Assembly (NCBI GenBank): GCA_963971575.1
Contig: OZ020613.1
Span: 50,896,250-50,960,249 of the forward strand
DNA length: 64,000 bases
Source: Liopterus haemorrhoidalis
Taxonomy: Eukaryota > Arthropoda > Insecta > Coleoptera > Dytiscidae
Reading direction: 5' to 3'
Positions 52,746 to 62,497 of this stretch are shown here, one piece after another (position 1 is the stretch's first letter; every line of letters starts with the position of its first letter). The notes beneath the pieces are model-generated. The model saw only the letters and a program-made list of their open reading frames with translations. It had not been told where the DNA came from and did no database searches. A program made the position numbers and the translations under genes.

Positions 52746-53902
52746 TGCGAACAGCCTGGAAGATTTTTAAATTTGTAAGTTTTTTGTTTAGGTCTTTTTA
52801 TGTTAGATAGGTGAATATTTTCAGATGTGTTACCGTGGCGAGTTTTAATTTTTGCCGTTTTTAGATTTTCATTTAAAGATTTTATTTTTTCGCGTTTGTA
52901 TTTATTTTTCGTTTTAGCTTGTTTCTGTCTGTTTTTAACATACACGGTTCCTGGGATTTCCGGTAATATTTCGCGATTTTTATTGTGGTACTCTGTCGTC
53001 TTTGCTTTACTTTCCTGAAGTTTTTCGTTAACCTTTTGGAATAATAGTTTCATTTTATTATTGTGATTTTCTATGTAATTGTTCAATAGTTGTCTTTCTA
53101 TTTCTATATTAAAAGGTGATTTTGTGTCTAAGGCTCCGGATATAATTTCAAATGGTTTTAATTTTATTGTTGAATGTATAGAATCATTGTAGGCGATAAG
53201 AGCATAATTTACCTTAACGTCTATAGGTTCCTTTTTATATTCGGTTTGGTTATTAAGAAGCCGAATGTGCTCAATTAATGTCGAATGAAATCTTTCAATT
53301 GCGCCGTTGGATTCCGGGTGTTGTGAGGATATAAAGTGGATTTTGATTTTATGAAGTTCCAATAATTCTTTGACAAGGGAATTTTTAAATTCTAACCCGT
53401 TATCCGAAATGATTTGTTCTGGGGTACCGTGATGCGAGAAAAATCTCAATAGGTTATTGACAATTTCAATTCCTTGGGCTGAGTTTAATTTGTACGCCTG
53501 TGCGTATTTAGAAAAAGAATCTATTACGGTCAAGAATTTTGTGCTTTCCAAGGTAATGCTGTCTATATGTAATATCTGAAACGGTTTATTTGCTGTGGGC
53601 GTCACGTTATATTTTAATTTCAACGGGTTCCTGTCATATTTGGTTATCTGGCAGATCTCACATCTATTAATATACGTTTGGATGGATTCGCGTAATTTGG
53701 GCCAGTAGTATAATTCTTTTATTCGCGTTTCTGTGTCGTCGATGCCGCGGTGGTTCGTTTTACCCTCGTGATAATTTTTTATAATTTCAATGATTTCTTC
53801 TTCCGTTTCTACGTCTGTTAGGAACTGAGTACATTTGACCATGTTTTTCTGAATTTTTAAAATAATTTTGCAAAACAACGCTGAATTTTTCATAAAGTTC
53901 AT
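52724..53902 (-). CDS. Pol, integrase part (separate frame)
   Basis: This frame of about 392 codons holds the integrase. The zinc-binding HHCC lies at H45, H51, C81 and C84 ([19 protein letters not shown]). The catalytic triad is D114 (LHIDSITLE), D167 (ISDNGLEF) and E203 (NGAIERFHS), with 35 residues between the last two. The C-terminus is basic. The frame differs from the upstream pol frame; the shift most likely lies in a run of five A at 53844-53848 (minus strand GAAAAACATGG). It could be a mutation in this copy or a recoding site. The integrase joins the cDNA to host DNA. Confidence 0.9.
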   Translation of the reverse strand: MNFMKNSALFCKIILKIQKNMVKCTQFLTDVETEEEIIEIIKNYHEGKTNHRGIDDTETRIKELYYWPKLRESIQTYINRCEICQITKYDRNPLKLKYNVTPTANKPFQILHIDSITLESTKFLTVIDSFSKYAQAYKLNSAQGIEIVNNLLRFFSHHGTPEQIISDNGLEFKNSLVKELLELHKIKIHFISSQHPESNGAIERFHSTLIEHIRLLNNQTEYKKEPIDVKVNYALIAYNDSIHSTIKLKPFEIISGALDTKSPFNIEIERQLLNNYIENHNNKMKLLFQKVNEKLQESKAKTTEYHNKNREILPEIPGTVYVKNRQKQAKTKNKYKREKIKSLNENLKTAKIKTRHGNTSENIHLSNIKRPKQKTYKFKNLPGCSHWDKEQS

Positions 53903-55553
53903 TTTTGAAATAAACGTGATATTTTACTTTTGGAGCGATGTAATCTTTTATAAATTTTACTATCTCCTTTTCATAGTCTGATTTTGAAAATTGAATAGAA
54001 ATACGTTGTTTAAGATCGTGATGTTTAGTATTCTGTGGACTACTAGGGCTATGTGCAACTTGCGAAATTATAATTTGATTTTTTCCCATGTTTACAGGGC
54101 TGTCTACGACAGGAATTCCTACTATGGGGTGTTCTCTATTCGAATGTACGGTTGCGCCACTATCTGAGTTACTATCGTCGATAATTTCGATTATATCGTC
54201 TGGTTCGACTATCATGGACTGGCTGGCATTATTTTTGAAATTTTTATTAAAATCGTCCATGTACGTAAAGAAGGCATCAAATTCGTTAGACTCATTTGCA
54301 TTCAATTCTAATCTAGGAAGTTTGAAAACGGTTATGATAATTTCTGAATTCCTAAACACGTACTGAATCATAAGTTTGACATCCGACCAATTTAAATTGT
54401 CTCTTCCACAACCTAATTTAGGTATACTCAGTTTTTTAATTTTATGCTTTAGACAGAAATTTCTAAGATTTAATAAGGAGTAAAACATGTCTTGACTTGT
54501 AGGTTTGTCGTAGTAATTAGATTTTGTAATTAAGTACACAATATAACGGTCTCTAAGCTTTAAATATACTACATTAAAAAGTTTCGGATTTTGTTTATTT
54601 AGCGTTTCTACATTTTGAAATTTTTCTCTAAATAATTTTCCTAAACCGCGGGACATTTTTAAATCCTTGCTAACGCAATGGACTAAGCTGTCTTCAAGAG
54701 GAGCATTGAAAAGGTCCCCTTCAACTTCCAAAATTTTGTTTACATTGGAGTTGAGTAAATTGTTTTGTTTGTGCTCTAAGTAATTTTGATACTCGGCTAA
54801 TGGGGTGTCATATGTTGCATTTTCTTTCAAAATTTGTAGAGGGTTGTCACTTGTCAATAGGATGCGACTTAGTGCGTCGGCGTTAGTATTTAATTTGCCT
54901 TTTTTATACACGATTTCAAAATTGTATTCCTCTAATTTAAGACGCCAGCGAATTAGTTTTTGACTGCAATTTTTTAATGAAGTGAGCCACTGTAATCGTC
55001 TATGATCTGTGTAGATCTTAAATTTACGCCCAAATAAATATGGCCTGAAATATTGAGTCGCCCATACAATTGCTAGGAGCTCCTTTTCGATGGCAGAGTA
55101 ATTAATTTCGGTTTCGTTAAGGGTCCTGCTAGCGTACGCGATAGGTAAATCATTTGGTGGGTGTCCTTGAGACAGGACGGCCCCTAAGGATACGTTACTA
55201 GCATCGCATGTTAAGTTGAATTCTCTGGTAAAATCGGGATACTGCAGTAACGCTTCATTTGTGAGTAAATTTTTACATATTTGGAAACATTTTACGTATT
55301 CGGAATCATTAATGTTAATAATCGCGTCTTTTTTCAAACATTTTGTAAGGGGTTTAGTAATACGGGCAAAATCTTTTATAAATTTACGGTAATACCCCAA
55401 AAGTCCAAGAAAACCTTTTATTTGCTTAGGAGTTTTGGGTATCGGATAGTTTAATATGGCGGAAATTTTATCAGGATTGGGTTTTACGCCCTCAGGTGTG
55501 ACGATGTGACCTAAGTAGGCTACTTCCTTCTTCAAAAATTCCGACTTGTCCAA
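53787..55553 (-). CDS. Pol, middle part: RT connection, RNase H and a TARG1/OARD1-like macro domain
   Basis: Numbering below counts residue 1 at 55589, the start of the open frame; pol coding proper begins at 55553. [22 protein letters not shown] completes the RT. RNase H spans about 115-245 ([39 protein letters not shown]). A macro domain follows at about 287-424 (54318-54731): [50 protein letters not shown] and [15 protein letters not shown]. It aligns with human TARG1/OARD1, which removes ADP-ribose from glutamate. Lys356 of LITK and Asp397 of GCGRD match its catalytic Lys84 and Asp125. An acidic linker then leads toward the integrase. I know of no standard Gypsy Pol with this domain. Confidence 0.88.
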   Translation of the reverse strand: MDKSEFLKKEVAYLGHIVTPEGVKPNPDKISAILNYPIPKTPKQIKGFLGLLGYYRKFIKDFARITKPLTKCLKKDAIININDSEYVKCFQICKNLLTNEALLQYPDFTREFNLTCDASNVSLGAVLSQGHPPNDLPIAYASRTLNETEINYSAIEKELLAIVWATQYFRPYLFGRKFKIYTDHRRLQWLTSLKNCSQKLIRWRLKLEEYNFEIVYKKGKLNTNADALSRILLTSDNPLQILKENATYDTPLAEYQNYLEHKQNNLLNSNVNKILEVEGDLFNAPLEDSLVHCVSKDLKMSRGLGKLFREKFQNVETLNKQNPKLFNVVYLKLRDRYIVYLITKSNYYDKPTSQDMFYSLLNLRNFCLKHKIKKLSIPKLGCGRDNLNWSDVKLMIQYVFRNSEIIITVFKLPRLELNANESNEFDAFFTYMDDFNKNFKNNASQSMIVEPDDIIEIIDDSNSDSGATVHSNREHPIVGIPVVDSPVNMGKNQIIISQVAHSPSSPQNTKHHDLKQRISIQFSKSDYEKEIVKFIKDYIAPKVKYHVYFKNELYEKFSVVLQNYFKNSEKHGQMYSVPNRRRNGRRNH

Positions 55554-57004
55554 TAGAGCACTCCAGAATGCTGTCACTTTAAAAACCAATATGGCGGCTG
55601 AGGGGTAAACAAAGATTTTACCTATGTGTTTACATTTGAAAGCCTAGAGGAAAACAAAACTATATGAAAAAAAAACATAAAATGCCATTATTTCGTGATG
55701 TAGGGGAGTGTGGTAGTTGTGGTGGATGTGACAAAGTGACATTTTTATAACCTGTCGGAAGTTTTAAAGTATAAATTTAAAACTGCACTACATAACTTAT
55801 CAGGAATCAGACGACAATTATAAATGGACTTAGAAAGGCAAATTAAACTGGAAATAAATTAAATAATAAAATAAATAAACAAATTTATTTAGCAATTTAA
55901 ACAAAAATTCCACAAAATACATTACGATAACAGAACATACAATCATATATATCAAACATGGTTTAAATTTGTAGTCATTTGAGGAATATTATCACAACTC
56001 GTAGGAAAGACCACTTGTTAATAAAGTGTGAATATGTTTTACAGCCCAGTACATTAGAAAAGTCTTATCGCTAAGTAGAAAACACTACATAAGCTCGTTG
56101 GATGTCGCCCACAGTCTTTATCACAAACTATGAACATATTTCTTTATTAAAGCCATACATCAATTTACAGCATTCGTTATGAACACTTCACATTTCACTA
56201 GCACAACAATAATTTTTTAAACCAAACATTACTCGAAATGCATTGTTGTAACACATAATAAGTTTACGAACATGATCTTTTGTATGATAAATCCAGAAAG
56301 CCAATGTATTCATAGTACCACAAAATGTATTAAGTAAATATTTACGCATGTATCAGGACTACATTTTGAGAATCTACGATTCAGCATATTAGCTTTCACA
56401 CAAACAACGGAATTGCCTGTCGATGTCAGCTGTGTCACTAAGATCATCACTAATAAAGTTACCAGTACACAGAAGAGACTTTTTAACACTTTCACTATTG
56501 AGGCACACACTTGTCACAGCATGTTTTTTTTTTCTTTCGAATGGAACACATTATATTAGGTTTTCCTCCTTGTCTCACTCCGATATTTTGCTATAGAACA
56601 TGAGAGCATTTTCTCTTTTGTGTAGAAAATGTGGGTTAACACGAAATAGCCAGTGATGTGCATGACTGTAACTGCTGGAAATATATCTGGACTATATGAG
56701 AGATCCTTTTCACTTAATGTGTAGGTCCACATTGTTAATAATTGAAATTTTCTTCCCATACCATACACAAAGTCTTTGTGCTCACTTTCCAATTTCCAAA
56801 ATTTAATACAAAACTAAAAGTAGGCTTCTGTGTTTTATTAAAATCAACTCACTTTTATAACAAAATCGCAATATATTTCAATAAAAATGATTTAGAAGGT
56901 TTTGAATGTACTATTCCACATACTACAGTTATGGCGAATCAAACTTTATTTACCCTCCACGGACTAACAGCTGTTCTAGCGATCAGCTGTTTTGGAGTGC
57001 TCTA
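55554..57004. mobile_element. 1451-bp terminal-inverted-repeat element inserted in pol without a visible TSD
   Basis: The insert begins TAGAGCACTCCAGAATGCTG and ends with the near-complement CAGCTGTTTTGGAGTGCTCTA. It separates codon CAA (57005-57007) from TTG (55551-55553) of pol, and its removal restores KIQLDKSEF exactly. No bases are duplicated. It is AT-rich with no convincing gene, so non-autonomous. Insertion between ...AA and TT... without duplication recalls Spy-type elements of the ISL2EU group; that link is a guess. Confidence 0.82.
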
Positions 57005-58495
57005 TTGTATTTTTAGGTTAGCTTTTCTAAGTCTGTCAAGTACAAATTTTAGATTTACAATGTGTTCTTCTAGGCTGGTTGAAAAAATGATAATATCGTC
57101 GAGGTATACTAAACAAATTGTTCCTACTAATCCTCTTAATATATTGTCCATTACTCTTTGGAAGGTAGCAGGTGCGTTTTTCAATCCAAAGGGCATGCGC
57201 AGAAATTCAAAGTGACCGTCTTCCGTGTTAAAAGCTGTTTTTTGAATATCGTTCTTTTCTAACTCGATTTGGTGAAAACCCGAAGCCAGATCGATTGTGG
57301 TAAAGTATATGCAGCGTCCAAGTTTGTCTAGTAGGTCAGTAATGTTGGGAATGGGATATTTGTCGTCAATTGTTTTTTCATTTAGTTTCCTATAATCAAT
57401 GACCACGCGCCATTTTCGTTTGCCGGAAGCGTCCAACTTTTTAGGGACAACCCAAATAGGAGAGGACCATGGGGAATTGGATGGTCTTATAATGTTTTGA
57501 TTTAGCATTTTTTCTATTTGTTGTCGTACCTCTTGTTTATGTATCTCCGGATACCTGTATGATTTAGTATAAATGGGGATTTCGTCTTTTGTTTTAATTG
57601 CGTGTTTAATCTGATTAGTGAATGTAAGTTCATTATTTTCCAAGTGAAATACGTCCGAGTATTGTTTTAATAATTTAGTTATTGCCGATTTTTCTTCTGA
57701 ATTCATGTGTTCTGTGCGAATAGAAGACATGTCAAATTTAGGTTTTTCGGTTTTTATTGAATTAAGATTTGGACTACTGTAAATTTTGTAATCGTTCAAA
57801 GATTCTACGTTTAGAGGTTTTAATGTTTTAAAATGAATTTCGTTATCGCTAGTGTTCATGATGGTACAGTACGCGTAAAAGTTTTCCGCTACTGAGATAC
57901 ACTCCGGGACAATTAGATTGTTTGTTTTATAATTAGGTATTAAAATAGCACCGTTCTTTTTATCTACGCGGACTTTTATCACTCTTTCTGTTTTTGGTTC
58001 TAAAATTTGTTGGTTACTAAAGTTCGAAATATTATTAACGTTCGGTTTATTTTCTGTATTTTGACCATGAATTTTTATTTGTGTTTTAGGAGTAATGAGT
58101 AAATTTTTATTCGTGTCAATTATTATTTTGAGTAATTTTAAGTTGTCCATACCTAACAGTAGATCGAAAGTATCGTGAAAATTAAAAATGTGATATTTTA
58201 ATTTTAGTCTCTGTTTTAAATTAAAAATTTTTGAGGCAGGAATTATGGAGCTGAATTTTTCTGAGGAAGATCCGTGAGCGGTTGTGACCTTAAAAGGATC
58301 TGAAATTACTGAATTTTTGAAATATTTTTCTACAATTTCTGGTTTAACAAATGATTTTGTACTACCTGTATCTATAAGGGCTTTTAGGTTATGCTCCGGT
58401 AAAATAATAAAAGAGAGTTTACTTGGGTTATTTGTTAAATTTAGTGATTCTATTCTAGGTACAGATCTGGAATCGAGGCATCTACCTCTAAAAAA
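57005..58495 (-). CDS. Pol, first part: protease and reverse transcriptase
   Basis: The frame is open from the slippery site (58495) to the insert, 497 codons; there is no own start codon, so it is made by -1 frameshifting from gag. The aspartic protease has ALIDTGSTKSF at about 58385-58350 and DLLLGMDNL. RT blocks are IRPSNSPWSSPIWVVPKK, WRVVIDYRKLNEKT, YFTTIDLASGFHQIEL, FLRMPFGLKNAPATFQRVMD and the catalytic VYLDDIIIF. It stops at KIQ, where the foreign insert adds a TAG; the rest is at 55553 downwards. Confidence 0.93.
58489..58495 (-). promoter_or_regulatory. -1 ribosomal frameshift slippery heptamer T_TTT_TTA
   Basis: On the minus strand the heptamer T TTT TTA is correctly phased in the gag frame (CAT TTT TTA GAG). 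A -1 shift there enters the open pol frame, while gag stops about 37 nt later. This matches the X_XXY_YYZ pattern of retroviral gag-pol frameshifting. Confidence 0.85.
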
Positions 58496-59313
58496 TGATT
58501 TTCAGAATTTTGGTCTTCAGAACCATAGGAGACATTTTCCGAATAGTCAGACGGATTTTCAAGAGTATTGACAGATTCCTCGAAATTAGGATCAATTGCA
58601 TATTCGGTCGTATTTTCGTCAATGTTAAATAACTCTTCGGAAATAAAATCTTGTCTTACTGGTCTTTGTATTTGTTTGGATGGGCCAGGTCTTGGTTGGA
58701 AGGTTCTATTGGTTGTTATGCTCATCGGAGTGGGTTTTGGTTGACTGGGTTTGTTAAAGACTTGTGTTCTGTTATTTAGGTTAGGAGGGATAAATTTATT
58801 TGGTTGTGAATTTTGATAATTATTTTTGTATGCTGAGTTGTTGGGTGCAGAATACGGTTTATAAAATCTGTTTGAGGACTGCATAGGTTTTACTAAATTT
58901 GGTTTATTATTATTAAAGTTAGATCTATTACCGATTTTAGTTTGTATTAGAGGCTTGTTTGGTTTTGACCCAGACTCGAACTGGAAGTCATTTGTTAGCA
59001 TGTTCAAGGCTGAATTCAAATCAAGCGGGTTCTTTGCACGCATCAGTTGACCAATGGGGTCCTTCAAACCCCTCAATAAAATTCTTAGTGCAAAGTTTCT
59101 AAAATATTGACACAGGTAAATTGCTTCTTGAGCATTAGCATGTGTCGTTATATGCGAAATTTGTAAATTTAACAAGTGTTGCAGCTTATTAAAGAAATCA
59201 AAGACAGACTCGTTATACGTTTGTTTTAATTCCGACATTTCAATATTTAACGTGTACATGTCTCTTTTGTCTGCGTATGTATTAAGTAACGCATCTTTAA
59301 GTGATGACCATTG

Positions 59314-59338
59314 GTTGTGTGATTGGTAATCACACAAC
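59314..59338. repeat. Perfect 11-bp hairpin at the gag frame break
   Basis: gttgtgtgatt (59314-59324), loop ggt, aatcacacaac (59328-59338). The two gag frames overlap across it, so the frame-changing event lies in or next to the hairpin. Confidence 0.9.
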
Positions 59339-59985
59339 TAGAAATATTGATTGCGGCTTCACCCTTAATTTTGGCTAAGATACTTGACATCAGATATTCG
59401 TTCTGAAAGTCATTAATATCAATTGTATTATAGAATTTTGTTACTAATTTTTCACTAATTTCTATGAACCTGGGTAAAAGCTCGCGTTCACCTTTGAACT
59501 CGGGAATCATGTTAATGTACTCCTTTTTCAAGATTGGGAAAAGGGGTACAACGTTCACGGGTGTTGAGGTATTCATTTTGCTAGTTTTATTTAAGTTTTT
59601 TCTTTTGAAAAATTTATCTTTGTTACTAATTTTTGTTATACGATCTTCACGATCGGAGTCAGAATCTGAACTATTAATTTCTCTAGGTCCTCTAAAATAC
59701 ATAAGTTACTCACAGTGCAAATATCAGCGTGTAGAGTAGTCTTTTCTCCATGGACGGGATCCTGGTGAGCGGTTCACTGGAACTTGGTGCCGTTGTCTAC
59801 GATGTACGCTCGGAGACGTCTTGGCTGTCGTCACAACTGGAGGATTGTTCGTTTAACTTCACTTAGTCTTTCACTTAACGTTTCGCGATAAGTGTTCACA
59901 CTTTAAAACTTGGAAACTGTAATTCGGTTGGCCAATAAATCGTTAAAACGAAACGATATTATGTTCGTTAATACCGTTGACCAAT

Positions 59986-60003
59986 TCCTAGTCGACTGCG
60001 CCA
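59986..60003 (-). promoter_or_regulatory. Primer-binding site, tRNA-Ser type
   Basis: Immediately after the 5' LTR the minus strand reads TGGCGCAGTCGACTAGGA. Its TGGCGCAGTCG core corresponds to the 3' end of tRNA-Ser, the primer of elements such as 297 and 17.6. Confidence 0.8.
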
Positions 60004-60233
60004 ATTATATTTCTTCACACGACAACTTTGTTTTTAAAAAGATTTATTTTTTATATTACAAAATATGTCTTATTTCTAAGGAAGCTGATTCTAAACTGTT
60101 TTACAAAAATACAAAATGTGAATATGTTACATTACAAAATTACCTACTCTAGCATATTATCTAATTACTTAATACTAAGAATGGTTAGAGGTGTCATGTT
60201 AACGTTTAGTCAGCGAGAATCGCTACGGTAACT
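60003..60233 (-). repeat. Errantivirus 5' LTR
   Basis: This 231-bp copy of the LTR begins on the minus strand with AGTTACCG after TGCA (60234-60237). Two differences from the 3' LTR were counted by eye. Confidence 0.95.
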
Positions 60234-60237
60234 TGCA

Positions 60238-60275
60238 TATAATCTTCTGGACCAATAAAATTATTATTATTATTT
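60238..60275 (+). repeat. LINE-E 3' tail, displaced by the errantivirus
   Basis: tataatcttctggaccaataaaattattattattatt continues the LINE-E 3' UTR left at 50843. It holds a polyadenylation-like AATAAA and the (ATT)n tail. Confidence 0.75.
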
Positions 60276-60444
60276 CTGTTTTATTAACTGTGAGGTTCTA
60301 CTACCGTTCCGTTACAAAACCTCGTTTTCAGGAAACCACTGGGTAACCACAACTTACCACGACTTTACCGTAACCGCGACCGTGGTAGTTAGGTGTACAG
60401 TTACGGAACATTGTATTAGTGGTGTTAAAATTTGTAATTTTTAT

Positions 60445-60950
60445 TTAAAATGGAAAATATTAACTTTAGTATTGAAAAAAATTTAAAATGAAAAAGAAGT
60501 AAGAATTTTACAGAGGAAGAAAAGTCAAATTTACTTGATATAATTAAACATTGTGATAAAGTGGAAAATAAAAAAACTGACAATTTAACTGTTAATGATA
60601 AAAGACAGGTGCGGGAGGAAATTAAATTAAAATATAACTCCATCGCAACCTCAGGAGAAAGATCTGTGAACCACTTGATGTCATTATACGACGAATTAAA
60701 AAGAAAAGCAAAAAAAAAAATTAGCCGAAGACAAGGTAGGTTTTACTAATAACTCTTACGATATGGGTCTTATATTTTAATTTTACATTGTAGGTGGAGA
60801 GTTATAGAACTTGTGGAAATAGTTTTATAAAAAAAAACAACTACATTGGACGAAAAGACAGCGTCTTTGACTCCAAGTAGGTTTGTAAGTTTACCTAGTG
60901 AAGTAGAAAGTAATGTTAAAAATGATATTTGTTGGGTGCATATTGAACAT
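60445..60950 (+). pseudogene. Myb/SANT-like DNA-binding domain gene remnant
   Basis: From the ATG at 60450 the reading is MENINFSIEKNLK, a stop, then KNFTEEEKSNLLDIIKHCDKV, ENKKTDNLTVNDKRQ and HLMSLYDELKRKAKKKISRR, the pattern of Myb/SANT-like (Myb_DNA-bind_5) domains found in insect transposon-derived proteins. A donor GTAGGT follows at about 60736. A possible second exon near 60840-60950 (TLDEKTASLTPSRFVSLPSE) ends in a stop. The usual Trp of the middle helix is not evident. A transposon accessory gene is likely; which element is unknown. Confidence 0.5.
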
Positions 60951-61140
60951 TAACTGAGAACTTTTAACTGTATTTATTTTGAACTTATAACTTATTACAT
61001 TTCATTTTAATTTTATGTGTTACGTGCTTTCTCTTGCACGCATTGTGTGTTACTGACCACTGTAGGTCGTGGGGGGAGAGCTGGGGAGGCGAAGTTGGCC
61101 GAAGATTCCCGACATGCCGGCCGCCCTGAAGTGTCCATCT

Positions 61141-62010
61141 TCAGCAGGTGACATCTTTATTTCTTGGGAGAGGGCAGAGCTTCGAGAATGAGCGCTTCGT
61201 GGGCCCCCTTGCGGTGTTGATGGTTGCGACTCTGGTGATGCCATCCTTCCCTGGGTGCACCTCGGTTATGCGCCCGAGACGCCATTGGAGTGGTGGGAGA
61301 TTGTCGTCCTTTATTAGGACAAGATCTCCGATGTTGAGAGTTCCGTGCGAAGTTAACCATTTTGAGCGGTGTTGTAACTCAGACACATACTCCTTGTGCC
61401 AACGGGCCCAAAAGTGTTGTGCCAGCTGTTGTAGGTGCTGGTACTTGGTCTTGAATCTGGACGCTGGTATCTCGCTCAGATCTTCAGTCGGTAGGCTCGC
61501 TGGATGTCTTCCGATAAGAAAGTGAGCCGGAGTCAAAGGATTCAAGTCGTTAGGATGGGACGAGAGTGGATAGAGTGGACGAGAGTTTAAGATAGATTCT
61601 ATCTGTGTCAGCAGTGTATACAACTCCTCGAAGGTAAAATGTGAATTTCCCACTACCCTCTTTAAATGGCTCTTGGCAGACTTAACACCTGCCTCCCAAA
61701 GGCCACCAAAATGAGGTGAGTAGGGCGGGATAAATTCCCATTCTAAATCATTTTCAATCATGGCGTCGCTAATTGATTGTGTGTTTTCCCTCAGAAAATT
61801 TCTAACTCTTTTTATTTCGGCGTACGCGCCGGTGAAATTTGTTCCGTTGTCGGAGTAGATGCGTGCAGGTTTGCCGCGACGAGCAATGAAGCGATTTAAA
61901 GCAAGTAAAAAACATTCCTTTGACAAGTCCGTAACAAGTTCCAAGTGAATTGCCTTCGTTGAGAAACAAACGAACAAGGCTAGATATGATTTTAGAAGTT
62001 TACAACCACG
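61141..62010 (-). pseudogene. BEL/Pao integrase C-terminal part
   Basis: The open frame (first ATG 61977, reading extended upstream as KGRGCKLLKSYLALFVCFSTKAIHLELV) carries integrase blocks IYSDNGTNFTGAY (Asp) and PYSPHFGGLWEAGVKSAKSHL (Glu), then NDLNPLTPAHFLIGR, FWARWHKEYVSELQ and GDLVLIKDDNLPPLQWRLGRI, the DUF5641 tail typical of BEL/Pao Pol. The first catalytic Asp and the HHCC finger are missing; the gene is truncated at about 62010-62020 where the plus-strand BEL element begins. Directly after the stop, a TGTCGGGAATC at about 61105 may start the 3' LTR. Confidence 0.9.
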
Positions 62011-62021
62011 GCCTTTGCGGT

Positions 62022-62497
62022 TGTCTGTTGCTTAGTTTATAAATTCAAATAACCGCGCTTGATTTGTGTACAGAGGTCGTAGAAATAGTAAGCTGTGCTT
62101 TTGTACACAAATTAATATGAGATTTTTAGTAGGCAGTGATTAACAACAGACACATGAAGCGAGTATTGACAATATTTTCTGGATAAAATAAATTTTTTCT
62201 ACTTGAAGCTGAAGTATCCTGAGTTTGAACGAGTTTTTTACAGTCCACTCCTCTGATCCATTTGATTTGGTCCTTCTCCAGCCGGATACTTCAGTGTAAA
62301 GAAGAAAGAATTTGGCCGTTGTGTCAAAGGTATGGTCGCATTTATTAGTTTGAATAGGTCAAAACCGTTATAGAACAGTCACAAACTTATTATATTTGGT
62401 AAATTACTCGGTGATTTTGTATTGTAGTGTTTACACTGAGTAACTTTAGATTTGTTTGTAATTGTAATAATTTGGTTGGAACGGTTGACTACCAAAA
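62022..62497 (+). promoter_or_regulatory. Probable 5' LTR end and leader of a plus-strand BEL/Pao element
   Basis: The region lies between the truncated integrase and a BEL gag start. It has TTTATAAA at about 62037-62043, a possible LTR end ...TTTTTTACA at 62242, and then atttgatttggtccttctccagccggata at about 62259-62287, a leader pattern typical of insect BEL elements just after the LTR. The exact LTR ends cannot be set, because the partner LTR is outside the window. Confidence 0.5.

Larger units (their letters stand above)
58450..59702 (-). pseudogene. Gag of the errantivirus, one frameshift
   Basis: The first part starts at ATG 59702 (151 codons open) with an acidic/basic N-terminus, then VPLFPILKKEYINMIPEFKG and ELLPRFIEISEKLV, a capsid-like region. 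After a frame change at about 59314-59338 it continues as WSSLKDALLNTYADKRDMYTL, YNESVFDFFNKLQHLL and LRGLKDPIGQLMRAKNPLDL. It ends with a long Asn/Pro/Gln-rich, basic nucleocapsid-like region without zinc knuckles and an acidic tail to the stop at 58450. Errantivirus Gag commonly lacks CCHC knuckles. The frameshift coincides with an 11-bp perfect hairpin. Confidence 0.85.
50844..60233 (-). mobile_element. Errantivirus-type Ty3/Gypsy endogenous retrovirus with env and a macro domain
   Basis: This 9390-bp provirus is read on the minus strand. LTRs lie at 60003-60233 (5') and 50844-51074 (3'), flanked by TGCA at 50840-50843 and 60234-60237. LTR ends AGTTACCG...ATAATT are the AGT...ATT type of Drosophila Gypsy-group elements. 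The order is PBS, gag, slippery site, protease-RT, a foreign 1451-bp insert, RT end-RNase H-macro domain, integrase, env, polypurine tract. The two LTRs differ at only two positions in 231, so it is a young insertion, although gag and pol each have a frameshift. Confidence 0.96.

Noticed and set aside
56556..56792. Minus-strand 78-codon ORF in the TIR insert with a faint resemblance (KFQLLTMWTYTL) to AIG1/FAR-17a membrane proteins
   Set aside because: The resemblance is a few residues only and no neighbouring exon supports it.
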